A DNA stretch of 32,269 bases. Origin: Bacteroidetes bacterium GWF2_33_38 (lineage in GTDB: Bacteria; Bacteroidota; Bacteroidia; Bacteroidales; GWF2-33-38). The first letter of the stretch is position 1; the number at the start of each line of letters is the position of its first letter. The translations under genes and the position numbers were made by a program. The stretch covers positions 1 through 32,269 of the forward strand of contig MEOF01000014.1 of assembly GCA_001769505.1 (NCBI GenBank). Reading direction: 5' to 3'. This document shows positions 7,098 through 16,282 of this stretch, in pieces. The notes under the pieces were generated by a model, which saw nothing but the letters and a program-made list of their open reading frames with translations, was not told the origin of the DNA and did not search any database.

Positions 7098-8573
7098 ATG
7101 AGAAGCAATCTTGAAAATCATTTTTCTAAATTTAGAAAAAACACAATTGGAATAGAAACATCTTTTGAATCTCCGTATGGATTACAAAAGATAGTGTATG
7201 CCGATTGGATTGCCAGCGGTCGGTTGTATAATCCTATCGAAAAACGAATTCAAGAAGTCTTTGGTCCCTTTGTTGCAAATACTCATACCGAAACTAGCGA
7301 AACCGGAACTCGAATGACGCATGCATATCATTATGCACAAAAAATCATAAAAAAACATGTAAATGCTGGTTCGAATGACGTTATAATTACCACCGGTTCG
7401 GGTATGACAACCGTCATCAACAAACTTCAACGAATTTTAGGATTAAAAAGTTGTGGGTATGTTACCAAAAGCAAATGCATTCGAGAAGAGGAAAAACCAG
7501 TTGTTTTTATTACCCATATGGAGCACCATTCTAATCACACTTCTTGGTATGCAACATCAGCCGAAGTTGTGATAATTGAACCAAATATAGATTTAGAAGT
7601 TGACTTAAACGATTTAAAGAATAAATTAGAACTATATAAAGACCGAAAATTTAAAATCGGAGCCTTTTCGGCTTGTTCAAATGTTACGGGAGTTTACACT
7701 CCTTATTACCAAATGGCAAGACTAATGCACGAATATGGAGGAGTTTGCTTTGTCGATTTTGCAGCATCAGCCCCATATGTAGATATAAATATGCATCCCG
7801 AAAATCCAATGGAAAAATTAGATGCAATTTACTTTTCACCCCATAAATTTCTCGGAGGACCAGGCTCATCTGGAGTTTTGATTTTCGACTCAAACATGTA
7901 TCATCTAAGCATTCCTGATAATCCTGGTGGAGGAACAGTGGAATGGACAAACGCTTGGGGAGAATATAAATTTATCGACAATATCGAAATTCGAGAAGAT
8001 GGAGGAACTCCCGGTTTTTTGCAAGCAATTAGAATAGCATTGGCAATTGATTTAAAGAATCAAATGGGTGTTGAAAATATAAAAAAAAGAGAAGACGAAT
8101 TACTCGAAATTGCTTTTGCCGAATTCGAAAAAATTGACGGAATTCACGTCCTTGCAGATAATATTAAAAAACGTTTGGGTGTAATTTCGTTTTATCATCT
8201 AGAAATTCATTACAATTTATTTGTAAAGTTATTAAATGATAAATTTGGGATTCAAATGAGAGGCGGATGTGCTTGTGCAGGTACATATGGACATTACTTA
8301 TTAGAAGTAAGCCACGATAGGTCTAAGGAAATTACAGACAAAATTAACTCTGGCGATTTATCTGAAAAACCAGGCTGGGTAAGACTGTCGTTACACCCAA
8401 CAATGACCAATGACGAAATTTATTTCATAATGAACGCTATTAAGCAAATAGTAGTGAATAAAACGGATTGGATTAAAGATTACATTTACGACTCACGAAA
8501 AAACGAATTCTATCACAATCAGAAAAGGAACAATTCATCTGAAATAATTAGAAATTGGTTCGTTTTAGATTAA
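7098..8573 (+). CDS. Class V aminotransferase, cysteine desulfurase-like
   Basis: This 491-residue PLP enzyme belongs to the fold-type I class V aminotransferases. K250 in SPHKFLGGPGSSG is the Schiff-base lysine, and the TTGSGMTTVINKL (about residues 98-110), MEHHSNHTSW and DFAASAPYVDIN segments line the cofactor pocket as in Csd/SufS and selenocysteine lyases. Near the C-terminus GGCACAG places cysteines at 391 and 393 where desulfurases carry their persulfide Cys, so sulfur or selenium transfer is possible. However, the protein is about 80-90 residues longer than SufS/IscS and no Fe-S assembly genes are adjacent. The GNAT-like gene begins 11 nt downstream, suggesting co-transcription. The enzyme class is secure; the substrate is not. 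Confidence 0.88.
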   Translation: MRSNLENHFSKFRKNTIGIETSFESPYGLQKIVYADWIASGRLYNPIEKRIQEVFGPFVANTHTETSETGTRMTHAYHYAQKIIKKHVNAGSNDVIITTGSGMTTVINKLQRILGLKSCGYVTKSKCIREEEKPVVFITHMEHHSNHTSWYATSAEVVIIEPNIDLEVDLNDLKNKLELYKDRKFKIGAFSACSNVTGVYTPYYQMARLMHEYGGVCFVDFAASAPYVDINMHPENPMEKLDAIYFSPHKFLGGPGSSGVLIFDSNMYHLSIPDNPGGGTVEWTNAWGEYKFIDNIEIREDGGTPGFLQAIRIALAIDLKNQMGVENIKKREDELLEIAFAEFEKIDGIHVLADNIKKRLGVISFYHLEIHYNLFVKLLNDKFGIQMRGGCACAGTYGHYLLEVSHDRSKEITDKINSGDLSEKPGWVRLSLHPTMTNDEIYFIMNAIKQIVVNKTDWIKDYIYDSRKNEFYHNQKRNNSSEIIRNWFVLD

Positions 8574-8584
8574 TAAAAAAAGAC

Positions 8585-9781
8585 ATGAAACTAATTGAAG
8601 TTAACGATAACATTACAAAAAAGGAATTTCTTGAAGTTCCTAAAATTCTTTACAAAGACGATAAAAATTGGATTTGTCCACTTGATGTAGAAATCGATGG
8701 AACTTTTAATCCAAAAAATAATTCCTGCTTTAATTTCGGCGAAGCTATTCGCTGGATTCTTAAAGATGAGAGTGGGAAATTAATTGGACGCATTGCAGCA
8801 TTTTACGATAATCGAAAAAAAAATCATTGTTATATTCCTTCGGGCAACATCGGCTTTTTTGAATGCATAAATAATCAAGAATATGCAAACATGCTTTTCG
8901 ACAAGGCTCAAGAATGGCTAAAGAGCAAGGGACTTGAAGCTATGGACGGAAGCACAAATTTTGGTGAAAATTTATTTAATTGGGGGGTACTTGTTGATGG
9001 ATTTGAACCTCAAGAAATTGGAATGCAATATAATTTTCCATACTACAAAGAGCTATTTGAAAATTACGGATTTAAAGATTATTTCAAACAATACAGCTAT
9101 CGAAAAGTTATGGCTGAAAAATGGCCTGAACGACAATATAAAATGGCTAAATTCATTGCTTCTCGCCCTGAATACACTTACGAACATTTTACTTTTGCAA
9201 ACAAAAACAAATATATCAACGATTTAGTTGATACATACAATACTGTTTGGGCTGATTTTCACGACGATTATACTCCCCTAAAGTTTGAAGAAATCAATAA
9301 AATGTTCGACGAGATTAAAACTTTTTTAGTTGAAGATTTTGTATGGTTTGTATATACCAACGGAAAACCTATTGGAATGGTAATCGTATTACCCGATGTG
9401 AATCAAATTATTAAAAAACTAAAGAACGGTAAATTGACATTATGGAATAAACTAAAATTTGCATACCTTTTAAAATATTCAAAAACGATGAACCGAGCGA
9501 GAATTGTTATGACTGGTGTTGTTCCTGAATTTCAATCAAAAGGAGTTATTGCAGGTTTATTTTATTACTTAATAAACTCGCTAGAGAAGCATAATTACAA
9601 ACAATTAGAACTTGCTTGGACAGGCGATTACAATCCAAATGTTTTAGGGATTTACGATAATATTGGTGCATTTTTAGCCAAAACTCACATTACTTATAAA
9701 TATATTTTTGATAAAAATTTCGAGTTTAAAAGATTCACTAATGAGCGAGGACATAAATCAAGAAGAAAAACAGATGAATAA
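8585..9781 (+). CDS. GNAT-like acetyltransferase family protein (large)
   Basis: This 398-residue soluble protein belongs to a Bacteroidota-type family usually labelled as an N-acetyltransferase. The C-terminal half contains a GNAT-like core: MTGVVPEFQSKGVIAGLFYYL carries the QxxGxx pyrophosphate-binding pattern after a strand, followed by ELAWTGDYNPNVLGIYDNIGA, the usual strand and helix before the last strands. The N-terminal half (KEFLEVPKILYKDDKNWICPL ... GSTNFGENLFNWGVLVDGF) suggests a second, degenerate GNAT-like fold. An upstream in-frame ATG at 8555 overlaps the aminotransferase by 19 nt; ATG 8585 is preferred because it clears the previous stop by 11 nt. The substrate is unknown; co-expression with the aminotransferase is likely. 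Confidence 0.75.
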   Translation: MKLIEVNDNITKKEFLEVPKILYKDDKNWICPLDVEIDGTFNPKNNSCFNFGEAIRWILKDESGKLIGRIAAFYDNRKKNHCYIPSGNIGFFECINNQEYANMLFDKAQEWLKSKGLEAMDGSTNFGENLFNWGVLVDGFEPQEIGMQYNFPYYKELFENYGFKDYFKQYSYRKVMAEKWPERQYKMAKFIASRPEYTYEHFTFANKNKYINDLVDTYNTVWADFHDDYTPLKFEEINKMFDEIKTFLVEDFVWFVYTNGKPIGMVIVLPDVNQIIKKLKNGKLTLWNKLKFAYLLKYSKTMNRARIVMTGVVPEFQSKGVIAGLFYYLINSLEKHNYKQLELAWTGDYNPNVLGIYDNIGAFLAKTHITYKYIFDKNFEFKRFTNERGHKSRRKTDE

Positions 9782-9785
9782 TTGT

Positions 9786-9816
9786 TTTGGAATTTAAAAC
9801 TATTGTTGTACATTTG
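9786..9816 (+). promoter_or_regulatory. Promoter of the L31 gene
   Basis: TTTG (9786-9789), a 19-nt spacer and TACATTTG (9809-9816, exact TAnnTTTG) form a full-consensus Bacteroidota promoter. It starts 5 nt after the preceding stop and gives a leader of roughly 25-30 nt before ATG 9851, so L31 can be expressed independently of the upstream genes. Confidence 0.8.
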
Positions 9817-9850
9817 CATTCCGAATAAAAAACGTTTAATTAAAAAGGAT

Positions 9851-10114
9851 ATGAAAAAAGATATTCATCCAAAAAAATATAGACTAGTGGTTTTCAAAGA
9901 TATGTCAAACGACTATACTTTTTTAACAAAATCTACCGTTAACACAAGAGACGTAATTGAACTTGACGGTGTAGAGTACCCATTGGTTAAATTAGAAATT
10001 TCTAATACATCACACCCATTTTATACAGGCAAGATGAAACTTGTTGATACTGCTGGTCGTGTTGATAAATTCTTGAACCGTTACAAAAACCATATGGATA
10101 ATAAGAAAAAGTAG
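9851..10114 (+). CDS. rpmE2: 50S ribosomal protein L31 type B
   Basis: This 87-residue protein ([19 protein letters not shown]...) is the type B form of ribosomal protein L31, which sits at the central protuberance and contributes to the bridge between subunits. It contains no cysteine at all, so it lacks the zinc-binding CxxC motif of type A L31 and is the zinc-independent form. An in-frame ATG at 9782 would add 23 residues but would include the promoter sequence, so the start at 9851 is used. It has its own promoter and terminator and is monocistronic. In other bacteria type B L31 is often zinc-regulated; no Zur-like operator is recognisable here. Confidence 0.95.
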   Translation: MKKDIHPKKYRLVVFKDMSNDYTFLTKSTVNTRDVIELDGVEYPLVKLEISNTSHPFYTGKMKLVDTAGRVDKFLNRYKNHMDNKKK

Positions 10115-10137
10115 TTTTTCTCTTTCAAAATATTTAA

Positions 10138-10170
10138 AACCTCGAAATTATTTTCGGGGTTTTTTGTTTT
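10138..10170 (+). terminator. Rho-independent terminator after rpmE2
   Basis: A 10-bp stem (10138-10147 with 10152-10161, one T-G pair, loop TTAT) is followed by TTTTGTTTT. It lies 23 nt after the L31 stop. Confidence 0.88.
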
Positions 10171-10182
10171 ATTTTATTTAAC

Positions 10183-10212
10183 TTTGATAAATAAAAAAAA
10201 ATAATAACCTTG
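10183..10212 (+). promoter_or_regulatory. Candidate promoter of the T9SS propeller gene
   Basis: TTTG (10183-10186), an 18-nt spacer and TAACCTTG (10205-10212, 7 of 8 to TAnnTTTG with one change) lie just upstream of ATG 10227. The implied leader is short, about 10 nt. Confidence 0.45.
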
Positions 10213-10226
10213 AAAATTAAAAAGAT

Positions 10227-12134
10227 ATGAAAAAAATTTTACTCGTTTCTTTACTTGCTATAGCAAGCTTTAGCTTAAAAGCTCAAACTTGCTACCTAAA
10301 TAACTTTGATACCACACAATTATCAAATAGCGTGTATGTAATTGCTGAAGATCACAACGAAAATATGTTTTTTGCATACGCATGGAATAATGGCGGTTTT
10401 ACAAAATATGATGGCGAAACATGGACAACCTTTGACACTACAAACACATCAGGCGGCTTGTTAAGCGATCAAGTAATCGATATTGTGTTCGATTATAGCG
10501 GAAATATGTACATTGGCACCAACCTTGGAATTTCAAAATTCGATGGAACAACTTGGACTGACATTACAAATGCAACAACTTCAGGAGGCTTGGCAAACAA
10601 CTACATAAACGACTTAATGTTGGATAATGCAGGTAATCTTTGGGTCGCACATAATATGGGACTATCTAAATTTGACGGAACTCAGTGGCACAGTTGGAAT
10701 GACATCAGTGTCCCAATGATGTATTATGTAAAAAAAGTAACCGAAGATAAAGATGGAAATATTTGGGTAGCATTCCCAAACGGAGTTGCAAAATATGATG
10801 GAGATACTACTTGGACTCAGTATAATCAAAGCAATGGATTGATAGGTTCAGACGTGAATGATATTCTTGTCGATAATGACGGATACATTTGGTTTATAAC
10901 AGGTTGGAATGGAATCTCAAAATTTGACGGAGATACTACTTGGGAAAGCTTTTTTTATGTAAATTCAGATTCATTGGTTGAATTACAAAATGCATCGTTC
11001 GATAAATTTGGCAACTTATGGCTAAGTAAGTTCATGGCTGGAGCTTATAAATACAATGGAACTGATTGGAAATTATACTCAACCAATGAAGGGATTCCAA
11101 CCGAAGTAAACTCTATTAAAGCATCAAAATATGGAAGTATTTGGCTAGGAACATCTAATGGAGTTACCGAACTTAAAGCAGAAGGAATTTTTTATATCTC
11201 ATCAACTATTCCCGGAGACTACTTTCAAGACGAAGAAGCTGAGGTAAACTTATATGAATTAGAACTTTCCGATACTTTTTCATTCCCTCAATTAATGTAC
11301 ACTACACCCGTTATGATAGAAGGCATTTCAAATTTTACAAATGTAAAAGTTGGAAAATACATTCTGCAAACTAAAATGATAAGCAATTCTATTCACCCTG
11401 ATATCATTACCTCTTATTTCAATGGAGATACAATTCCTAGTTATAAATGGGAAGACGCAACTCCAATATTTCTTGATTATTGTGCTACTTTATCGCCCGA
11501 AATTTTGATGCAGAAATTCAATATGCCAACTTTCGGATCAGGAACCTTATCAGGATACATTACTTATGTAGGAGGAAACAAAGCTTTAATGGGAGAACCC
11601 GTACCTGGAGCAGAAATTACACTTGAACAAGAGCCTGATGATGAGCCTATATGCAACACAACAACAGATATCTCTGGACACTATGAATTTGTAAATGTTT
11701 TAGAAGAAGGAAATACTTACAAATTAAATGTTGATATACCTGGTTTCCCTATGGAAAGTACTCACACAGGAATTGCTGTTGGAGATACATCTGGTTCGTT
11801 TAATTTTATTGTTGACACTGCTTCCGTTTCAGTTAATATGGTAAATGCTGTTAGTACTATCGAAACTCAAAATTTCATTTTAAGCATTTATCCAAATCCA
11901 TTTACAGATTTTATAAATGTCAATTTTACACTAGAAGAAAATGCTACAATTGAATTTAAAATATTTGATCAAATTGGACGTCAAATTACATTTATATCTT
12001 CTTCAGATTACTTGAAAGGTAATTACTTAAAAGCTCTGTATATTGATAGTAAAGAAAGTGTAAATGGGCTTTATTTTATGCAAATAAAAATTAACAACAC
12101 TTACATTTATAAAAAATTATTATTGGTAAAATAA
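10227..12134 (+). CDS. T9SS-exported beta-propeller protein
   Basis: This 635-residue secreted protein has a signal peptide (1-19, ending LKAQ). About six repeats resembling two-component-regulator propeller blades follow (residues roughly 30-320), with recurring units such as DNAGNLWVAHNMGLSKFDG and DKDGNIWVAFPNGVAKYDG. There is a middle region with a carboxypeptidase-like fold (GTLSGYITYVGG ... TTTDISGHYEFVNV, about 445-520). The C-terminal type A sorting domain begins ILSIYPNPFTDFINVNF and ends YKKLLLVK. T9SS would carry it through the outer membrane and the tail is normally removed or exchanged for a lipid anchor. Unlike hybrid two-component proteins with such propellers, it has no kinase or membrane segment, so the propeller probably works as an extracellular binding scaffold (inference). 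The ligand is unknown. Confidence 0.85.
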   Translation: MKKILLVSLLAIASFSLKAQTCYLNNFDTTQLSNSVYVIAEDHNENMFFAYAWNNGGFTKYDGETWTTFDTTNTSGGLLSDQVIDIVFDYSGNMYIGTNLGISKFDGTTWTDITNATTSGGLANNYINDLMLDNAGNLWVAHNMGLSKFDGTQWHSWNDISVPMMYYVKKVTEDKDGNIWVAFPNGVAKYDGDTTWTQYNQSNGLIGSDVNDILVDNDGYIWFITGWNGISKFDGDTTWESFFYVNSDSLVELQNASFDKFGNLWLSKFMAGAYKYNGTDWKLYSTNEGIPTEVNSIKASKYGSIWLGTSNGVTELKAEGIFYISSTIPGDYFQDEEAEVNLYELELSDTFSFPQLMYTTPVMIEGISNFTNVKVGKYILQTKMISNSIHPDIITSYFNGDTIPSYKWEDATPIFLDYCATLSPEILMQKFNMPTFGSGTLSGYITYVGGNKALMGEPVPGAEITLEQEPDDEPICNTTTDISGHYEFVNVLEEGNTYKLNVDIPGFPMESTHTGIAVGDTSGSFNFIVDTASVSVNMVNAVSTIETQNFILSIYPNPFTDFINVNFTLEENATIEFKIFDQIGRQITFISSSDYLKGNYLKALYIDSKESVNGLYFMQIKINNTYIYKKLLLVK

Positions 12135-12141
12135 GTTTAAA

Positions 12142-13329
12142 ATGAATTACATTTTATTTGACGATAACAGTAGGGGCAATTTGTTGCCCCTTACTTTTAC
12201 AAGACCAATTGCAGAAATTAGAATTGGAATTATCACGTTGAGAGAAAAATGGGAACATTATGTAAAATCAAAAATCTCATATAAAACTGAAAAATATTTA
12301 TCGCTAAAATTTCCCATTCAAATTAAGAAAATAAATTGCTTCATCAATGCATCAATAATTCCAACCCAAAAGCTTATCGAAAAAATTAAACTGCTTAACG
12401 AAAACGAAGTTCTAATCCAAGATAATATATTTATTGCCACTGTCTTAAATGAAGCAAATGCGATGCAATTCGATACTTCAGATATTAAAAATTACAATAA
12501 AATCGAATTTAAGGAAAAAATATTAAAAATTGATTTTCCTTGGCAAATTTTCGCACTCAATGGAGAAGCTATAGAACAAGACTTTCAATTAATAACAGAA
12601 GGTAGAAAATCAGAAAAATTAAGTTCCACGAATAACCTATTAGGGGAACATAAAATTTTCGTAGAAGAAGGTGTGAAAGCTGAATTTGTAACCATAAATG
12701 CAACAACAGGGTCGGTATATATTGGCAAAGATTCTGAAATAATGGAAGGTTCAGTTATTCGAGGACCATTTGCTATATGCGAACACTCAAGTTTAAAACT
12801 GCTTACTAAAATTTACGGACCAACAACCATTGGTCCTCATTCAAAGGTTGGAGGTGAGATAAATAATTCAGTTATATTTGGATATTCTAATAAAGCACAC
12901 GATGGCTTTTTAGGAAATTCTGTTATTGGAGAATGGTGTAATATTGGTGCCGACTCTAACAATTCAAATTTAAAAAACAACTATGCTCTCGTTCGTTTAT
13001 GGAACTATACCAGCAATAATTTTGTAAAAACAGACCTTCAATTTTGCGGATTAATTATGGGCGATCATTCAAAGTGTGGAATAAACACAATGTTTAATAC
13101 AGGTACTGTTGTTGGTGTAAATGCGAACATATATGGCTCAGGATTTCCTCGTAATTTTATTCCTGACTTTTCGTGGGGAGGAGCATCTGGTTTTACCGAA
13201 TTTGACATGAAAAAAGCAATAGAAGTCGCTCAAACAGTTATGAGCCGTCGCAATGTCGATTTGACAGACAAAGACATTGAAATTCTGCAATATATTTTTG
13301 ATTATACTGAACAATACAGAAAATTTTAG
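12142..13329 (+). CDS. GlmU-like sugar nucleotidyltransferase family protein
   Basis: This 395-residue cytoplasmic protein has an N-terminal nucleotidyltransferase-like domain of the NTP_transf_4 type (MNYILFDDNSRGNLLPLTFTRPIAEIRIGI, about 1-160). A C-terminal left-handed beta-helix follows (about 175-350; hexapeptide-type repeats around VYIGKDSEIMEGSVIRGPF, TKIYGPTTIGPHSKVGG and GVNANIYGSG). The overall arrangement is that of GlmU/RmlA-type NDP-sugar enzymes with acyltransferase-like helices. The usual GxGTRL nucleotide loop is replaced by a FDDNSRGNLLPLTFTRP segment, so activity as a classical uridylyltransferase is uncertain. The gene starts 7 nt after the propeller gene, and Lon follows after 84 nt. 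A role in cell-envelope sugar metabolism is inference. Confidence 0.82.
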   Translation: MNYILFDDNSRGNLLPLTFTRPIAEIRIGIITLREKWEHYVKSKISYKTEKYLSLKFPIQIKKINCFINASIIPTQKLIEKIKLLNENEVLIQDNIFIATVLNEANAMQFDTSDIKNYNKIEFKEKILKIDFPWQIFALNGEAIEQDFQLITEGRKSEKLSSTNNLLGEHKIFVEEGVKAEFVTINATTGSVYIGKDSEIMEGSVIRGPFAICEHSSLKLLTKIYGPTTIGPHSKVGGEINNSVIFGYSNKAHDGFLGNSVIGEWCNIGADSNNSNLKNNYALVRLWNYTSNNFVKTDLQFCGLIMGDHSKCGINTMFNTGTVVGVNANIYGSGFPRNFIPDFSWGGASGFTEFDMKKAIEVAQTVMSRRNVDLTDKDIEILQYIFDYTEQYRKF

Positions 13330-13413
13330 GTTTGGCATATCAATTGACTACTTACCCAGCCTAAATTTAAAAAATATTTTCTGACATAATGTCTCTTTAC
13401 TTAAAAGTTAATC

Positions 13414-15870
13414 ATGAATTATAGAGAAAGAAAAAAAGCCGTTGATTTATTGTTTTCAAATGTTTTAGATGAAAATTCTGATTTCATCTCCGTTGTATCT
13501 GACGAAAGCGACGAGGCAATCAATAAAACCGATATTCCCGAAATACTCCCCATATTACCCTTACGAAATACCGTATTGTTTCCAGGCGTGGTTTTACCAA
13601 TTACAGTTGGAAGAGATAAATCTTTGAAACTGATTCGAGATATTTATAAAAAGAATCGCTTGATAGGTACTGTGGCTCAAAAAGATGGACAAATTGAAGA
13701 CCCTGATTTTAAAGATATTTATGAAGTTGGAACTGTGGCAAGCATTATTAAAATTCTTGAAATGCCCGACGATACAACTTCCGTAATTATTCAAGGTCGT
13801 AAACGATTTAAAATTGATGAATTTCAATCAAATGACCCTTATTTTGTAGCCAAAATATCGCCATTAACAGATGAATCACCTCTCGATAACGATTCTGAAT
13901 ATCAAGCCTTGACAGGAGCTTTAAAAGATTTATCCTTAAAAATAATCAAGCTATCATCGAACATTGCTCCAGAAGCAAGTTTTGCAGTAAAAAATATCGA
14001 AAGCTCTACTTTTTTAATAAACTTTATTTCATCGAATAGCGAATTAAAAGTTGAAGAAAAGCAAGCCTTGTTAGAAAATAGTAATCTGAAAGAACGAGCT
14101 AAAAAACTAATGGAACATCTTACCAAAGAAGTTCAAATGCTCGAATTAAGAAATCAGATTCAACTAAAAGTTAAATCTGAACTTGATACACAACAACGCG
14201 AATACCTTCTTCATCAACAAATGAAAACCATTCAAGAAGAACTTGGAGGAAATCCCATTGACCGCGAAATTGATGAAATGCGAAAAAAAGGTAAAAAGAA
14301 AAAATGGAGCAAAAATATTGAACAAATATTTAAAAAAGAAGTAGATAAGCTTCAACGACTTAATCCTGCTGCAGGAGAATATTCAGTACAATTAAATTAT
14401 GTTCAAGCTTTATTAGATTTACCTTGGAACGAATATACGAAGGATAACCTCGAACTGCAACATGCCATTAAAGTTTTGGACGACGACCATTATGGACTTG
14501 AAAAAGTGAAAGAACGAATTTTAGAATATTTAGCAGTACTTAAGTTAAAAGGAGATTTAAAGTCGCCTATTCTATGTCTTTACGGACCTCCCGGTGTTGG
14601 AAAAACATCGTTAGGAAAATCAATTGCAAGAGCTCTAAATAGAAACTACATAAGAATGTCGTTAGGAGGACTTCACGATGAAGCTGAAATTAGAGGTCAT
14701 CGCAAAACATATATTGGAGCAATGCCCGGACGAATTATTCAAAATATTAAAAAAGCTAAATCGTCAAATCCTGTTTTTATTCTTGATGAAATCGACAAAG
14801 TAGGAAATGATTATAGAGGAGACCCATCAGCAGCATTATTGGAAGTACTCGATCCTGAGCAAAACAATGCTTTCTACGACAATTACCTCGAACTCGAATA
14901 CGATTTATCTAACGTAATGTTTATAGCTACAGCTAACGTAATTAGCAGCATAAATCCTGCTCTTCGCGACAGAATGGAAATGATAAACATTTCAGGATAT
15001 ATTGTTGAAGAAAAAATAGAAATAGCCAAAAAGCATTTAATTCCAAAACAACTCGAAGCACATGGAATTAGTCCTAAGCAAATAAAATTTTCAAAAGCTG
15101 TGATTGAATATATTGTTGAAAATCACAGTAAAGAATCAGGGGTACGCGAGCTCGACAAAAAAATTGCTAAAGTTGTACGTCGAGTAGCCAAAAAAATTGC
15201 TTTTGACGAAAAATATAATGTGAACATTACCCTTGAAGATGTAAAAGAATATCTTGGTTCAAACGAGTATAAAAAAGAAATTTATGCAGGAAACGAATTC
15301 GCAGGTGTGGTTACAGGTTTGGCATGGACTGCTCTCGGTGGCGAAATTTTGTACATCGAAACAAGTTTAAGCAAAGGAAAAGGAAATTTAACCTTAACTG
15401 GAAATTTAGGAGAAGTAATGAAAGAATCTGCAATTATTGCTCAAGAATATATAAAATCGCATTCCGATAAACTCGGTCTCGATTCTGATATTTTTGAAAA
15501 ATGGAATGTTCACGTTCATGTTCCCGAAGGAGCAATTCCCAAGGATGGTCCATCGGCTGGCATTACGATGGCAACATCTTTAGCATCTGCTTACACACAA
15601 CGTAAAGTAAAGAATGGTATTGCCATGACAGGAGAAATCACGTTGAGAGGAAAAGTTCTTCCAGTTGGTGGGATAAAAGAAAAAATTCTTGCAGCAAAAA
15701 GAGCTAACATAAAAGAAATAATTCTATCAATAGATAATAAAAAAGATATTGAAGAAATCAATGATTTGTATATTAAAGGATTAACTTTTCATTTTGTTGA
15801 AAACATTATCGATGTATTTAATATTGCATTGCTAAAACAAAAAGTTGAAAATCCACTGAAATTAAGTTAA
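13414..15870 (+). CDS. lon: ATP-dependent protease Lon
   Basis: This 818-residue cytoplasmic AAA+ serine protease degrades misfolded and regulatory proteins. Its N-terminal LON substrate-binding domain starts near residue 44 (LPILPLRNTVLFPGVVLPITV) and is followed by a helical region. The AAA module has Walker A GPPGVGKT at 391-398 and Walker B VFILDEIDKVG. The C-terminal protease domain has its catalytic dyad S714 (PKDGPSAG) and K757 (GGIKEKILAA), spaced 43 residues as in E. coli Lon. All key residues are intact and the length is normal for Bacteroidota Lon, which carries an N-terminal extension. A small unknown gene follows by 3 nt. No heat-shock-type operator was recognised in the 84-nt upstream gap. 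Confidence 0.97.
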   Translation: MNYRERKKAVDLLFSNVLDENSDFISVVSDESDEAINKTDIPEILPILPLRNTVLFPGVVLPITVGRDKSLKLIRDIYKKNRLIGTVAQKDGQIEDPDFKDIYEVGTVASIIKILEMPDDTTSVIIQGRKRFKIDEFQSNDPYFVAKISPLTDESPLDNDSEYQALTGALKDLSLKIIKLSSNIAPEASFAVKNIESSTFLINFISSNSELKVEEKQALLENSNLKERAKKLMEHLTKEVQMLELRNQIQLKVKSELDTQQREYLLHQQMKTIQEELGGNPIDREIDEMRKKGKKKKWSKNIEQIFKKEVDKLQRLNPAAGEYSVQLNYVQALLDLPWNEYTKDNLELQHAIKVLDDDHYGLEKVKERILEYLAVLKLKGDLKSPILCLYGPPGVGKTSLGKSIARALNRNYIRMSLGGLHDEAEIRGHRKTYIGAMPGRIIQNIKKAKSSNPVFILDEIDKVGNDYRGDPSAALLEVLDPEQNNAFYDNYLELEYDLSNVMFIATANVISSINPALRDRMEMINISGYIVEEKIEIAKKHLIPKQLEAHGISPKQIKFSKAVIEYIVENHSKESGVRELDKKIAKVVRRVAKKIAFDEKYNVNITLEDVKEYLGSNEYKKEIYAGNEFAGVVTGLAWTALGGEILYIETSLSKGKGNLTLTGNLGEVMKESAIIAQEYIKSHSDKLGLDSDIFEKWNVHVHVPEGAIPKDGPSAGITMATSLASAYTQRKVKNGIAMTGEITLRGKVLPVGGIKEKILAAKRANIKEIILSIDNKKDIEEINDLYIKGLTFHFVENIIDVFNIALLKQKVENPLKLS

Positions 15871-15873
15871 ATT

Positions 15874-16101
15874 ATGAATAAATACTCTGAAAAACTCGCT
15901 ATAAAAGTCGCAAAATTACTAGATATGAACCCTCCTGATTTAACAAATTTCGAGGTCGATATTATTGTAAAAGTTATTGATGAAGCTATGCATGAGCAGC
16001 GAATGGCAGACATTCGAGAAGTAAATAGCATCGAGCGAGACGAAAATGGAATGGTATATGCCGACCAAGTAATTGAAAAAATAAATGAAAACAAAATATA
16101 G
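15874..16101 (+). CDS. Small hypothetical protein downstream of lon
   Basis: This 75-residue acidic, probably all-helical soluble protein is not one I recognise. It has no signal peptide, membrane segment or Cys. The segments KYSEKLAIKVAKLLDMNPPDLTNFEVDIIVKVIDEAMHEQRM and NGMVYADQVIEKIN look like amphipathic helices. It begins 3 nt after the lon stop, so it is likely co-translated with Lon and could be a Lon-associated or stress-related small protein; that is inference from position only. The opposite strand has an ORF of similar length over the same bases, but its composition (Ser/Phe/Ile-rich) looks like a shadow. Confidence 0.65.
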   Translation: MNKYSEKLAIKVAKLLDMNPPDLTNFEVDIIVKVIDEAMHEQRMADIREVNSIERDENGMVYADQVIEKINENKI

Positions 16102-16282
16102 TGAATCATTTTGCAGTACTTATACCTTAAAATTTACATCTCGAAGACTGCCGTCACAAAAAGATAATTTCCTTTGTTTTAGGTCTTAATTCCCAAAAAA
16201 TTAAAACTAGAATTGCAGTTTAGGAAAATTCACGAATTATGATGGAATATCTTTTCTTAAAATGAAATAGTTACAGCTTTTT

